A DNA stretch of 64,000 nucleotides from Saltatorellus ferox. GTDB lineage: Bacteria; Planctomycetota; UBA1135; GCA-002686595. The stretch's first letter is position 1. The number at the start of each line of letters is the position of its first letter. Made by a program: the position numbers and the translations under genes. The notes beneath the pieces were generated by a model. It was not told the DNA's origin, ran no database searches, and was given only the letters and a program-made list of their open reading frames with translations. Location: contig CP036434.1 in NCBI GenBank assembly GCA_007751475.1, positions 2,294,001 to 2,358,000 of the forward strand, given 5' to 3'. Positions 33,663 to 44,691 of the stretch are shown here, in pieces.

Positions 33663-36600
33663 ATGAAGTCCTTCCGGCCACGCCGAATTCCTGGCCAGAG
33701 CAGGGTGAGCGGGGTGAGCAGGGCCATCAGGGCGGTCGCGCGGCTCGTCCTGCTCGTGCCGATCTGGGGCGGCGCGCTTTTCGCGCTCGGCGCGGCCGCA
33801 GCGGCCTCGCCAGGGCAGGTTTCCATCCTTCCGGACGAGATCGTCCACGACTGGCGTCCGGCCTCGACCCTGCGCCTCGGTGAAACCATCGGGCTCTTGG
33901 GCCACGAACTCGGTCTGGCGCTGGACTCGGGCCACAAGCTGCAGTCCGGAGCGGACGTTCCCGGGGGAAGGCTGGCTCCGCTGCGTCTCAAGACCGACCT
34001 GGCCCTCGCCGTCCGGGCCAAACCGGGTCTGCGGCCCGTCCCGCTTCGCGTGGCGGCACCCTCGGATCTCGAGCCACTGGGAGGGGCGCCCCCGCTGCTC
34101 GGCCCGGGCGCGGAGTTCCTGTTCTGGGTCCCAGGCGATGCAGGGGGCGAATGGGCCTTTGCTCGCCTTCTCGACGTGGGATCGGATCACGTGCGCCTCG
34201 AACTCGTCGAATGCGTCCCGGGCTGCGAGGCCTTCGAGCGGGATCCGCTCGGACTGGAATTCGAGAAGACCGGCGCGCTGACCTGGATCGCGTCTGCCTC
34301 CCACACCCCCGAGGGGGTCCCCGTTCATCCGGCGTTCGCGATCGACCGACGCGCGCTGGGGGAGGCGAGCTGGACGCCGATGGCCGAGGTCGCCGCTCCT
34401 GACGCGGACGGGGTCTATCGCTGGCTCGGAGTCGAAGGCGCTGGGGGAAGCCGGCTCGAAACCGCCGCGGTCTTCGAGTACCGGGTCCAGCGCAAGGAGC
34501 CGACGCCCGCGCCGATCTCGACGCACGTCGGTGCCACGGCGCGCCATCTGCCGTTCCAAGAAGAAGCCACGACGGTGGCGCCCGGGTCGTCCGTACACCT
34601 CGTCTCCGGCCTGACCGTCGAATCGGGACGACCTGCGCACGTCGAGGTGGGGCGGGCGTCGCCGGGCGCGATCGTTCTGACGCCTGCCCCGGGGGTGCGC
34701 TTCTCCAGCGTGGCCTTCGCGGCTGCGAAGACCGAAGCCAAGGGCGAAGTCGATGCCGGCAGCTGGCGTCTGCCCGATCGGGCGGATGCGAGCTGGCTTT
34801 CGGGTAAGCCCGTGGCGCTTCGCGACGGAGGCGAAGTGGCGTTTTTGCTGGAGAGCGGCCTTCGCGGCCGTATCTCGGTGACCGAGATCGGGTCCGAGCG
34901 CTGGCTCTTTGGACGGGAACTCAGCGTCGACGACACGGGTCTTCTCCCGCGTCCACCCGCGCCGCCCCTGAAGACCGTCGTGGAGCCCGCGGCCGACCCT
35001 GAAGTCGGTCGACTGATCTTCTCCCTGGCCGCGCCGTCGCGGGCGACGGAGGTCGCGTCCTCCGACGTCTCCTTCGTTCTGGAGCGGGAGTATCCCCTCG
35101 GGTCGGGGGACTGGCAGGTGCTGGCGATGACCGGGCCCGGAAGCTCCGTTTTGGATGTGCCGCGGGCTTTCCGTTCGGACGACGGAACGCGGCTTCCTTT
35201 GCTTCGACTTCGGTTTCGCCATCGGGTCTCGTTCGGTCCCGACTCGATCCCCGGGGACTCCTTCGGGGTGCTCTCCTCGGGGAGCGATTCGAGGCTGCGT
35301 GACGCCGACCTTCAGGCGGCGATCGCGGCCATCGCTTCGGACTCCTTCGTGGAGCGTCTCGAAGCGCGCGCCGTCATCGAGGCGATCGGCGACGACGCGC
35401 GTGGAGCTCTCGAGGCCGTCGCTGCGACTTCGGGTGGCTCGCCCGAAGGGCTCGCGGCCATGGAAATCCTGCGCGCATTCGACGAGCGAAGCGGGGGAGG
35501 AGCGCGGCTCGCGGCTCAGCTTCGGCGTCACGCCATCGAATCCCTGCGTTCGCGTGGGTTCCCGCCGGAGAGCGGGGAGGTCGACGCCTGGCTGGGAGAA
35601 CTCCCCGATGGACTCGCTTCGGCGCGCGCCGACCGGCGGGCCCATGCGCTTCTTCTCCTGGCGGATCGCGCGGAGCGCGGCGCCGCGGCGTCGCGATCCG
35701 GTGGGGTCGCCACCGGACCTGTGGGCGATGACTGCGAGCGCGCGCTCGCGTGGGCAGATGCCGTGGCTCTGGTCGATCCCGACGAGGGAGTCCGATGGCT
35801 CGCGCGCTTCCTCGGGGAGATTGGCCTGACGCCTTCCATCGCCAGCTTCGAATCCGAAGGGCCCGCCTGGCTCCTCGCTCCCGAACGCCGTTCGTCGGCC
35901 GAGCGACTGGACTTCGGCTGGGGAGAACAGCCCGGTACGGCGGAGGAGCTTCGCTGGCAGCTGGAGGCGCGCCCCGAGCTGGCGAGTCTAGAGCTCGGCT
36001 TCGCGCTCTCGCGTCTGCACGCTTCGCTTCTGCGCCCGGCGTGGAATGGGCCGGAGGCGGACGGCCAGGCCGGCCGGGGCGACGTGTCCCACGACGCCTC
36101 GGCCGCGCTCTTCGACTACGACGCGAAGACGGCCGAGCTGGTCCTGCGGCTCGTGGAGCGGTCCCGTACCTCCTCGTCGGAGGAGGCGCTGTTGAAGGCG
36201 GCGGAGGTGCTCATCCCAGGCGAGCGTTTCACGCTCGATGCGTGGCGCTCGGTGACCGATCGCAGGCTCGCTTCACCGAGCGCCGTGGTGTCGGGTCGTG
36301 AACGCATCGCCCTCGGGAGCCTCGATCTCGGCGACGTGGCCGCAGCGCTTCTGGAGCTGGACGGTCACGTGGGCGTGGACATCGTGCTGGCGGAGGGCGA
36401 CTGGTTCTTCGGGGAAGCCGGTGGCAGCGATCCCGGAGGCGTGCCCCGAGCAGGCGCTCCCGCGCTCGAGCTTCGGACGGATGGCGTTCGGCTGATGGCG
36501 GCCGACGGAGCCCGGGTTCGGCTGCACGCCGGCCTGCGAATCCACGCTCGCAACATCGTGCTGGAGAACCTGATCGTGGAACAGTCGGTCGGCCAGGCCA

Positions 36601-37130
36601 TCACCGTTCTCGACGGCGGCCACGGGGTCGTCCTCGGAGGGGAACTCAGGGGCGTGGGGACGGTGATCCATCTCCAGAGCGGCGACCTCGAGATCTACGA
36701 GGCGAGCGTCACCTCGGCCGACCCGGCCAGTCCGCCCGCGACGTCGGCGCGGCTCATCCTGGATAGCCGGCTCCTTGCGCGGGCCACGCTCTTCGATTCC
36801 GGCTCGCTCTTCGTCTCCGGCGGTGCCGAGGCATGGCTGGATCGGTGCGTGCTCGACGCGGGCCCGCGAATGCTGGTGCAGTCCCAGGAGAACGGTCGGC
36901 TCTTCGTCCGGGAATCGCTCCTGCGAGGGGAGGGCTCGGGCCTCTTTCGGGTGAGTTCCGGGATCCTGGCGGGGACGGTGATCGATGTGCCGCGCGACCC
37001 GCTGGGGCGACTCCCGCAGAGCCTCCAGGACGGAGGGCTCCGGGTCAGCCCGCGATTCCTGCACCTCGTGCAGGAAGGGCAAGAGGTACCGCCCGACATG
37101 AAGCTCCAGGCCGAGCCCCTGGGCCGTTAG
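33663..37130 (+). CDS. Large hypothetical exported protein with C-terminal beta-helix-like region
   Basis: A 1155-residue protein that I cannot place in a family. An N-terminal basic stretch and hydrophobic segment (ARLVLLVPIWGGALFALGAA, about 28-47) indicate export or an N-terminal anchor. The first 500 residues are beta-rich and include repeated interview-like strands (PVALRDGGEVAFLLESG). The middle, about 540-850, is alpha-helical and Ala/Leu-rich with HEAT-like spacing. From about 960 the sequence has regular short strands (RLHAGLRIHARNIVLENLIV, GHGVVLGGELRGVGTVIHLQ, ARATLFDSGSLFVSGGAEAW), typical of a right-handed parallel beta-helix. No catalytic signature is visible. The start at 33663 lies 140 bases from the tRNA-Ala gene; the stop is 74 bases before acnA. 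Confidence 0.7.
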   Translation: MKSFRPRRIPGQSRVSGVSRAIRAVARLVLLVPIWGGALFALGAAAAASPGQVSILPDEIVHDWRPASTLRLGETIGLLGHELGLALDSGHKLQSGADVPGGRLAPLRLKTDLALAVRAKPGLRPVPLRVAAPSDLEPLGGAPPLLGPGAEFLFWVPGDAGGEWAFARLLDVGSDHVRLELVECVPGCEAFERDPLGLEFEKTGALTWIASASHTPEGVPVHPAFAIDRRALGEASWTPMAEVAAPDADGVYRWLGVEGAGGSRLETAAVFEYRVQRKEPTPAPISTHVGATARHLPFQEEATTVAPGSSVHLVSGLTVESGRPAHVEVGRASPGAIVLTPAPGVRFSSVAFAAAKTEAKGEVDAGSWRLPDRADASWLSGKPVALRDGGEVAFLLESGLRGRISVTEIGSERWLFGRELSVDDTGLLPRPPAPPLKTVVEPAADPEVGRLIFSLAAPSRATEVASSDVSFVLEREYPLGSGDWQVLAMTGPGSSVLDVPRAFRSDDGTRLPLLRLRFRHRVSFGPDSIPGDSFGVLSSGSDSRLRDADLQAAIAAIASDSFVERLEARAVIEAIGDDARGALEAVAATSGGSPEGLAAMEILRAFDERSGGGARLAAQLRRHAIESLRSRGFPPESGEVDAWLGELPDGLASARADRRAHALLLLADRAERGAAASRSGGVATGPVGDDCERALAWADAVALVDPDEGVRWLARFLGEIGLTPSIASFESEGPAWLLAPERRSSAERLDFGWGEQPGTAEELRWQLEARPELASLELGFALSRLHASLLRPAWNGPEADGQAGRGDVSHDASAALFDYDAKTAELVLRLVERSRTSSSEEALLKAAEVLIPGERFTLDAWRSVTDRRLASPSAVVSGRERIALGSLDLGDVAAALLELDGHVGVDIVLAEGDWFFGEAGGSDPGGVPRAGAPALELRTDGVRLMAADGARVRLHAGLRIHARNIVLENLIVEQSVGQAITVLDGGHGVVLGGELRGVGTVIHLQSGDLEIYEASVTSADPASPPATSARLILDSRLLARATLFDSGSLFVSGGAEAWLDRCVLDAGPRMLVQSQENGRLFVRESLLRGEGSGLFRVSSGILAGTVIDVPRDPLGRLPQSLQDGGLRVSPRFLHLVQEGQEVPPDMKLQAEPLGR

Positions 37131-37204
37131 CCCAGTTGAGGTGAGCGCGGCGAGGGGAAGTTGGGTAAAATGCTGCCCCGAAATCCAGCCCAGGAACCTC
37201 GATC

Positions 37205-39910
<2,706 letters not shown>

Positions 39911-39956
39911 TCGTCCAGGCCCGCCACCTTGGAAAGAGGGGGCTCCATGGAAGAAG

Positions 39957-39985
39957 GCGCCGCTCCCCGAACGGGGGAGTGGCGC
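39957..39985. terminator. Probable bidirectional terminator between acnA and a convergent lipoprotein gene
   Basis: GCGCCGCTCCCC (39957-39968) pairs with 39974-39985 through 12 pairs including one G-U, over a five-base loop. It sits 46 bases past the acnA stop and 27 bases past the end of the leftward lipoprotein gene. The leftward transcript continues CUUCUUCC, the rightward one AUUCUGC, so neither has a strict U run. Confidence 0.6.
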
Positions 39986-40012
39986 ATTCTGCATGTGACC
40001 GATCCCGGCGAA

Positions 40013-40651
40013 TCACCAGCACCCGTAGAAGCTGGACGCGTAGCCGAATCCCCAGTTGTTCCCAAAACCCGGTCCCCAGCCACCACGCCAGCCCGTGCCC
40101 CAGACGACCGATTGACGGGCGTTGTAGCGCTGGATCTGGTCCACACGTTCCATGGTCGCGCTGACCTCGACGGCGTCGCGGCCGACAGGGCGGCCTTCCA
40201 GGTCCAGCTCGAAGCGCAGATTCACGCCAGTCAGGAGCGGCGCGTCCAGGCTACCGTCCTGGGGGAAGGGATAGCGGACGAGGAGCGACTCGGTTCGCCC
40301 AGCCGGGATCTCGAGGACGCCCGCGGGTTCCGATCGGGCCGGGCCGAACTGGGCGAGGTCCGACCCCAGCAGAGTCGATCGCGCCGGGTCGAACCGGATG
40401 CCGTTCTCCGACTGGTTCTCGATGCGAATCCGGACGAGAAGCTCGGGGATCCCGCTGCTCCGTCCGCCCTCACGCTCCGCGCCGGGAATGCCCACGAGTA
40501 CACGGGCCAGCGCTGGTTCATCATCGGACTGGGTGACCAGGACCTCCAGGGGGCTCGGGGTGAACTGGTAGCTCGTGCTCGTCGAGCGGCAACTTGTCGC
40601 GAGGAGCACCGTCGCCAACGCGAAGAGGGAGGTGGGGAAGAAGTTTCGCAT
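40013..40651 (-). CDS. Hypothetical lipoprotein (beta-sandwich-like)
   Basis: A 212-residue lipoprotein. The ATG at 40651 gives MRNFFPTSLFALATVLLATSC with the lipobox cysteine at 21; the longer frame to 40702 has no export signal. The mature region looks like a single Ig-like sandwich: PLEVLVTQSDDEPALARVLV, ELLVRIRIENQSENGIRFD, LRFELDLEGRPV. The tail is Gly/Trp/Asn-rich (GTGWRGGWGPGFGNNWGFGY). No family is recognised. It converges on acnA. Confidence 0.75.
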   Translation of the reverse strand: MRNFFPTSLFALATVLLATSCRSTSTSYQFTPSPLEVLVTQSDDEPALARVLVGIPGAEREGGRSSGIPELLVRIRIENQSENGIRFDPARSTLLGSDLAQFGPARSEPAGVLEIPAGRTESLLVRYPFPQDGSLDAPLLTGVNLRFELDLEGRPVGRDAVEVSATMERVDQIQRYNARQSVVWGTGWRGGWGPGFGNNWGFGYASSFYGCW

Positions 40652-40982
40652 GGGATTTTTTGATCGGGGCCTCCGAGAAGATAAGCCCTCGTTCCGTCCC
40701 ACAAGGGGGAATTCGGCGTCCCATCGAGCCGATCCGGAGCTGAGCCAGGGAAACGCTTTCCGAGCGGTCTCGGAAATCTCCCTGCAGAGCGGGAAACGAT
40801 GTGTGGGAGAGCTTTTACGTCGGCGGTGCGTGAGGCGCTGAATCCGTCGGGACTCGCACTATGTCTCAAACTCGCGAGTCTCGCGAGCCGACATAGAACG
40901 AGTCCAAGAGGCCCTTCTCCGGGCCCCACCCCAGGCACCTCCCGCGGTCCCAGCCGCGGGGCACCCACCCGGCCCATCTTCT
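40652..40982. other. Divergent intergenic region with a compound inverted repeat
   Basis: These 331 bases separate the leftward lipoprotein from the rightward EAL gene. At 40859-40896 there is a nested dyad: CTATGTC (40859-40865) with GACATAG (40890-40896) outside, and two copies of the self-complementary CTCGCGAG (40871-40878, 40880-40887) inside. It lies 87 bases before the EAL start and could be an operator or an RNA stem. I see no clear -35/-10 pair and no known c-di-GMP riboswitch core. Confidence 0.6.
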
Positions 40983-42806
40983 ATGTCGACCGCTCCACTC
41001 TTCGTCGCGCTCCAGAACCAGGATGTCCTCCAGCGACTCACCCAGGAACTCCAGGCTGTCGGCCGCGAGTACACGGTGGCGTCCAGCGGCAGGGAACTCC
41101 TCGAATCCATTCGCGGTGCCACGGACCTGATCGTCGACGCTCGCTGCGCACCCGAGGGGCAGGAGCCGGGGTCCTTCCTCGCTGCGCTCGCCTCCCGAGC
41201 CCGCGGCGGCAAGGTCCTGGCTCAATCTCAACCGGTCAGCGAGAGAGGCTATCTCACCGACGAGGCCCTGCTCGACCTTGGAGCCTCCGATGTGTTCAGC
41301 GTTGCGGCGAGCGCGCGCGTGGTCATCTCTCGGCTGGGATCGGCGCGGCCATCGACGGGGGGACCGCAGGCGGGGGTGGCGCTTCCGGAACTCGTGCTCG
41401 GACAGGAGAAACAGGCGCAGGTCTCGTCCGCGGGTGGGACCGAGGCATCGCAGGCCATGGACGGCGCGGATGGAGAAGCCGTCGAGTCCGCGATCGAGGC
41501 CACTCTGTCCGAGGATTGTCACCCGAGCGCGAAGCCCTCGGCCGAAGCGATCGAGGGTTTCACCGAGCGCGTGGCTGTCCGCCTGACGCGTGCGCGCGAC
41601 CGGGAACGGACCGTCGCTGTGTTCTGTGCATCGGTGCGCGGCCTCAACGTCCCGAACCCGAAGCGGGAGATTCAGGGCGTCCTCGAAACGGTGCTGGAGG
41701 AACTCGACAGCACTCAGGAGATGTCGTACTCGGCCTCGCGCATCGCGGTTGCGGCGCTCGGCGACGACGTGTTTTCGCTTCTGGTGCCCGACATCGAGCG
41801 CGTTCAGGATGCGGCTCGACTCGCCGTTCGACTGCATGAAGCGCTGGCGCTCAAGGCCGGGGTCACCGCGCATATCGGCATCGCCTGCTCGCCCGACGAT
41901 GGCACCGCCGCGGGTGAACTCATCCGGCGCGCCCAGGAAGCCGTGCTTCGCGCGCGACAGGCCGGCGAGAACCACATCGAGTTCTTCTCGGAGTCGATGA
42001 GCCGCTGGGCCTTCGAGCGCCTGACGCTGGAGCAGAGCCTGCGCGATGCGCTCCGCAACCGAGAACTCGTGGTCTACTACCAGCCCCGCATCGATATCGA
42101 GACGCGCAAGATCCTCGGCATGGAGGCGCTCGTTCGCTGGATCCATCCGCAGTTCGGCCTCGTTTCGCCCGGTCAGTTCATTCCACTCGCGGAGGAAACC
42201 GGCCTGATCGTACCGATCGGTGAGTGGATCCTTCGCGATGCGTGCCGCCAGAACGCCGCCTGGCGCGCCATGGGACTCCCGTCCATCCGCGTGTCGGTGA
42301 ACCTGTCACCGGTGCAGTTCCGCAAGCCGAACCTGCACGAGTCCGTCTACGACGCGCTCGACGATGCAGGTCTCGATGCGGACGGCCTGGAGCTGGAGGT
42401 CACGGAGAGCCTGCTCATGAACGACCCGTCCGAAACGGCGGCGATCCTCGGCAAGCTCAAGTCGCGCGGGATTCATATCTCGATCGACGATTTCGGCACC
42501 GGCTACTCCTCGCTGTCGTACCTCAAGCGGTTCCCGATCAACGCGCTGAAGATCGACCGCTCCTTCATCACGGACGTGACGAGCAACCCGGATGACGCCG
42601 CGATCGCGACCGCCATCATTCTGATGGGCCACAGCCTCAAGCTCTCGGTCGTCGCCGAAGGCGTCGAGACCGAGAATCAGCTCGCGTTCCTGAAGGTGCT
42701 GCAGTGCAACGAGGTCCAGGGCTATCTCTTCAGCCCGCCGGTGCCCGCGGAGCGCGCCCAGGAGATGCTGGCCGAGCAGATCTTCGCCAGAGCGGCTGCG
42801 GCCTGA
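40983..42806 (+). CDS. EAL-domain c-di-GMP phosphodiesterase with degenerate GGDEF and receiver-like N-terminus
   Basis: A 607-residue cytoplasmic signalling protein. Residues 1-120 resemble a response-regulator receiver without the acidic pocket (FVALQNQDVLQRLTQELQA). A linker of about 60 residues leads to a GGDEF-fold domain (about 190-340) in which the signature is LGDDVF, so diguanylate cyclase activity is not expected. The C-terminal EAL domain (about 350-600) is intact: EALVRW, VNLSP, LEVTESLL, IDDFGTGYSSL, KIDRSF and VVAEGVET with its glutamate. It should degrade c-di-GMP, possibly with GTP-sensing by the degenerate GGDEF as in some family members. No membrane segment is present. Confidence 0.9.
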   Translation: MSTAPLFVALQNQDVLQRLTQELQAVGREYTVASSGRELLESIRGATDLIVDARCAPEGQEPGSFLAALASRARGGKVLAQSQPVSERGYLTDEALLDLGASDVFSVAASARVVISRLGSARPSTGGPQAGVALPELVLGQEKQAQVSSAGGTEASQAMDGADGEAVESAIEATLSEDCHPSAKPSAEAIEGFTERVAVRLTRARDRERTVAVFCASVRGLNVPNPKREIQGVLETVLEELDSTQEMSYSASRIAVAALGDDVFSLLVPDIERVQDAARLAVRLHEALALKAGVTAHIGIACSPDDGTAAGELIRRAQEAVLRARQAGENHIEFFSESMSRWAFERLTLEQSLRDALRNRELVVYYQPRIDIETRKILGMEALVRWIHPQFGLVSPGQFIPLAEETGLIVPIGEWILRDACRQNAAWRAMGLPSIRVSVNLSPVQFRKPNLHESVYDALDDAGLDADGLELEVTESLLMNDPSETAAILGKLKSRGIHISIDDFGTGYSSLSYLKRFPINALKIDRSFITDVTSNPDDAAIATAIILMGHSLKLSVVAEGVETENQLAFLKVLQCNEVQGYLFSPPVPAERAQEMLAEQIFARAAAA

Positions 42807-42861
42807 GGCGAGCGGAACGGAACCATCCCCTGGCCGTGACCGGCCTGGTAACCTCGACGCG

Positions 42862-44061
42862 ATGAACCCGGATCATCCCGCCGACGTCGACGACGACTCC
42901 TCCTCCCCTGGGGCGGCTCCCGCGGCAGCCGGCGCGCTCGCAGCGACGGCGCCTCAGCGCCGCTTATCTCTCGACGTCATGCGCGGCGCCACGATCGCCG
43001 GCATGATCCTTGTGAACAATCCGGGCTCGTGGAGCCACATCTACGGGCCGTTGAAGCACGCTGCGTGGCACGGGTGGACGCCGACGGACCTCGTCTTCCC
43101 GTTCTTCCTGTTCATGGTCGGCGTGGCGATCCCGCTGGGGCTCGGCAAGCGCCTCGAAGCCGGGCACGGACCCGGGGCCGCCGTTCCGAAGGTACTGCGA
43201 CGCGGCGTGCTGCTGTTCGCCCTCGGGATGATGCTCGCGGGCTTCCCGAAGTACGACCTCTCCACGATCCGAATCATGGGGGTGCTCCAGCGGATCTCGA
43301 TCTGCTATGTGCTGGCCGCGCTGCTGTTTCTCTTCACGTCCGCGCGCACGATGGTCGTCGCCGCCGGGCTCTGCCTCGTGATCTACTGGCCGCTGGTGAC
43401 GCTCGTGCCGGTGCCTGGCCTCGGTGAACCCAGCCTGGAGAGGGCGGGCCCGCACCTCGTGGGCTGGCTCGATCGCAAGGTGCTCGGAGCCCACGTCTGG
43501 CGCGGGGGGACCTACGATCCCGAAGGGCTGCTCTCCACGATCCCTGCGCTGGCGACGGCTTTGATGGGCGTGCTGGCGGGAATACGCCTTCGCGCCGTCG
43601 GATCCGAGGGAAGCCTCCTACGATCGTTCGTACCCGCGGGTCTCGCCATGGTCGCGGTCGGGCTGCTCTGGGATCGCTGGTTCCCGATCAACAAGCCGCT
43701 CTGGACGAGCTCCTACGCCGTTTTCACGGGTGGTCTTGCGCTGCTCTTCCTCTCGACGTGCAGCGCTCTCTTCGACGGCCCGCGTGGACGCGCGGTCGAG
43801 GCGATCGCGCGGCCATTCCGCGTCTACGGAGTCAATGCGCTCTTGGTCTTCGTCGGTAGCGGACTCCTGGCCCGCGTCGTCGGGCGACTCTGGACGCTCG
43901 ACGACGGTCGGAGCGCGCAGAAGGCGCTGTTCGAAGGGCTGCAGTCAGGGCTCCACCTGACCCCGATCAACGCGTCACTCGGCTACGCCCTGATCTGGAT
44001 CGGAGGCTGGTACCTCGTGCTCGAAGTGCTGTATCGTCGGCGGATCTTCCTGAGGGTTTGA
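42862..44061 (+). CDS. Heparan-alpha-glucosaminide N-acetyltransferase-like membrane protein (DUF5009)
   Basis: A 399-residue polytopic inner-membrane protein with about ten hydrophobic segments. The N-terminal signature RRLSLDVMRGATIAGMILVN with NPGSWSHIYGPLKHAAWHGW and TPTDLVFPFFLFMVG is typical of the HGSNAT/DUF5009 (COG4299) family, including the conserved histidine region proposed to carry the acetyl group. Members transfer acyl groups from cytoplasmic acetyl-CoA to sugars across the membrane. The first 30 residues are Pro/Ala-rich. The final 87 bases overlap the 3' end of the convergent methyltransferase gene. Confidence 0.88.
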   Translation: MNPDHPADVDDDSSSPGAAPAAAGALAATAPQRRLSLDVMRGATIAGMILVNNPGSWSHIYGPLKHAAWHGWTPTDLVFPFFLFMVGVAIPLGLGKRLEAGHGPGAAVPKVLRRGVLLFALGMMLAGFPKYDLSTIRIMGVLQRISICYVLAALLFLFTSARTMVVAAGLCLVIYWPLVTLVPVPGLGEPSLERAGPHLVGWLDRKVLGAHVWRGGTYDPEGLLSTIPALATALMGVLAGIRLRAVGSEGSLLRSFVPAGLAMVAVGLLWDRWFPINKPLWTSSYAVFTGGLALLFLSTCSALFDGPRGRAVEAIARPFRVYGVNALLVFVGSGLLARVVGRLWTLDDGRSAQKALFEGLQSGLHLTPINASLGYALIWIGGWYLVLEVLYRRRIFLRV

Positions 44062-44682
44062 CGCAGCTCTGCGCCTGATGAGGAGCACCTCCGGGCGACC
44101 GGCCGCGCCGTCCCCTGCGTCTCGGATGTGATGGACTCGAACCCTGGGCGATGCCTGTTCCGCGGACCAGGCACGCAGGGTCGCCGCCTCTTCGGCGCCG
44201 CCCGGGTGACCCGTGTACAGCGCCATGCAAAGGAGGCCATCCGGCGCCAGCAGCTCGAGAGCGGCGGCCGCCGCGGCGCGCGAGGAACCGGCCCGCGTGG
44301 TGACGGCACGGCTCCCGCCCGGCAAGTAGCCGAGGTTGAACACCACGAGGGAGACGCGGCCTGCCCAGGAGGTCGGCGTGAGGTCCGCCAGGGTCGCGTG
44401 ATCTCCCTCGATCACGCGTACGCGCCGCGCCAGATCGGGGTCTCCGGCGAGCCGTCGTCGCGTGGCCTCGACCGCGGACGCCTGAAGGTCGATCGCGAGC
44501 ACCTCGCCGGACGCGCCCACGGCGCGCGCGAGAAACTCGGTGTCATGGCCGTTGCCCGCCGTCGCGTCGACCACGAGAGCGCCTTCCAGCGTCTCTTCCG
44601 CCATCCGTTCGTGGAGCAGCGCGACGACGTTGCGCTGGTCGAGCGCCTCTTCGGTCCAGTGGAGAACGCGAGCGGAGTCCAT
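43975..44682 (-). CDS. MnmM-like class I SAM-dependent methyltransferase
   Basis: A 235-residue methyltransferase of the YtqB/MnmM (rRNA-methylase-like, Pfam 06962) family. The SAM motif VVDATAGNGHDTEFLARAVG and the family-specific FNLGYLPGGSRAVTT are both present, as is the C-terminal HIRDAGDGAAGRPEVLLIRR. Characterised members methylate the 5-aminomethyl group of the tRNA wobble uridine (mnm5s2U formation). The N-terminus ALDQRNVVALLHERM is short and sits nine bases past the RND pump stop, so the gene lies in the pump operon. The last 27 or so residues extend past the family core and overlap the convergent acyltransferase gene by 87 bases. Confidence 0.82.
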   Translation of the reverse strand: MDSARVLHWTEEALDQRNVVALLHERMAEETLEGALVVDATAGNGHDTEFLARAVGASGEVLAIDLQASAVEATRRRLAGDPDLARRVRVIEGDHATLADLTPTSWAGRVSLVVFNLGYLPGGSRAVTTRAGSSRAAAAAALELLAPDGLLCMALYTGHPGGAEEAATLRAWSAEQASPRVRVHHIRDAGDGAAGRPEVLLIRRRAASNPQEDPPTIQHFEHEVPASDPDQGVAE

Positions 44683-44691
44683 GGGAGCCGA

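Noticed and set aside
41600..42000. Active diguanylate cyclase in the EAL protein
   Set aside because: The GGDEF signature is replaced by LGDDVF and the I-site is not visible.
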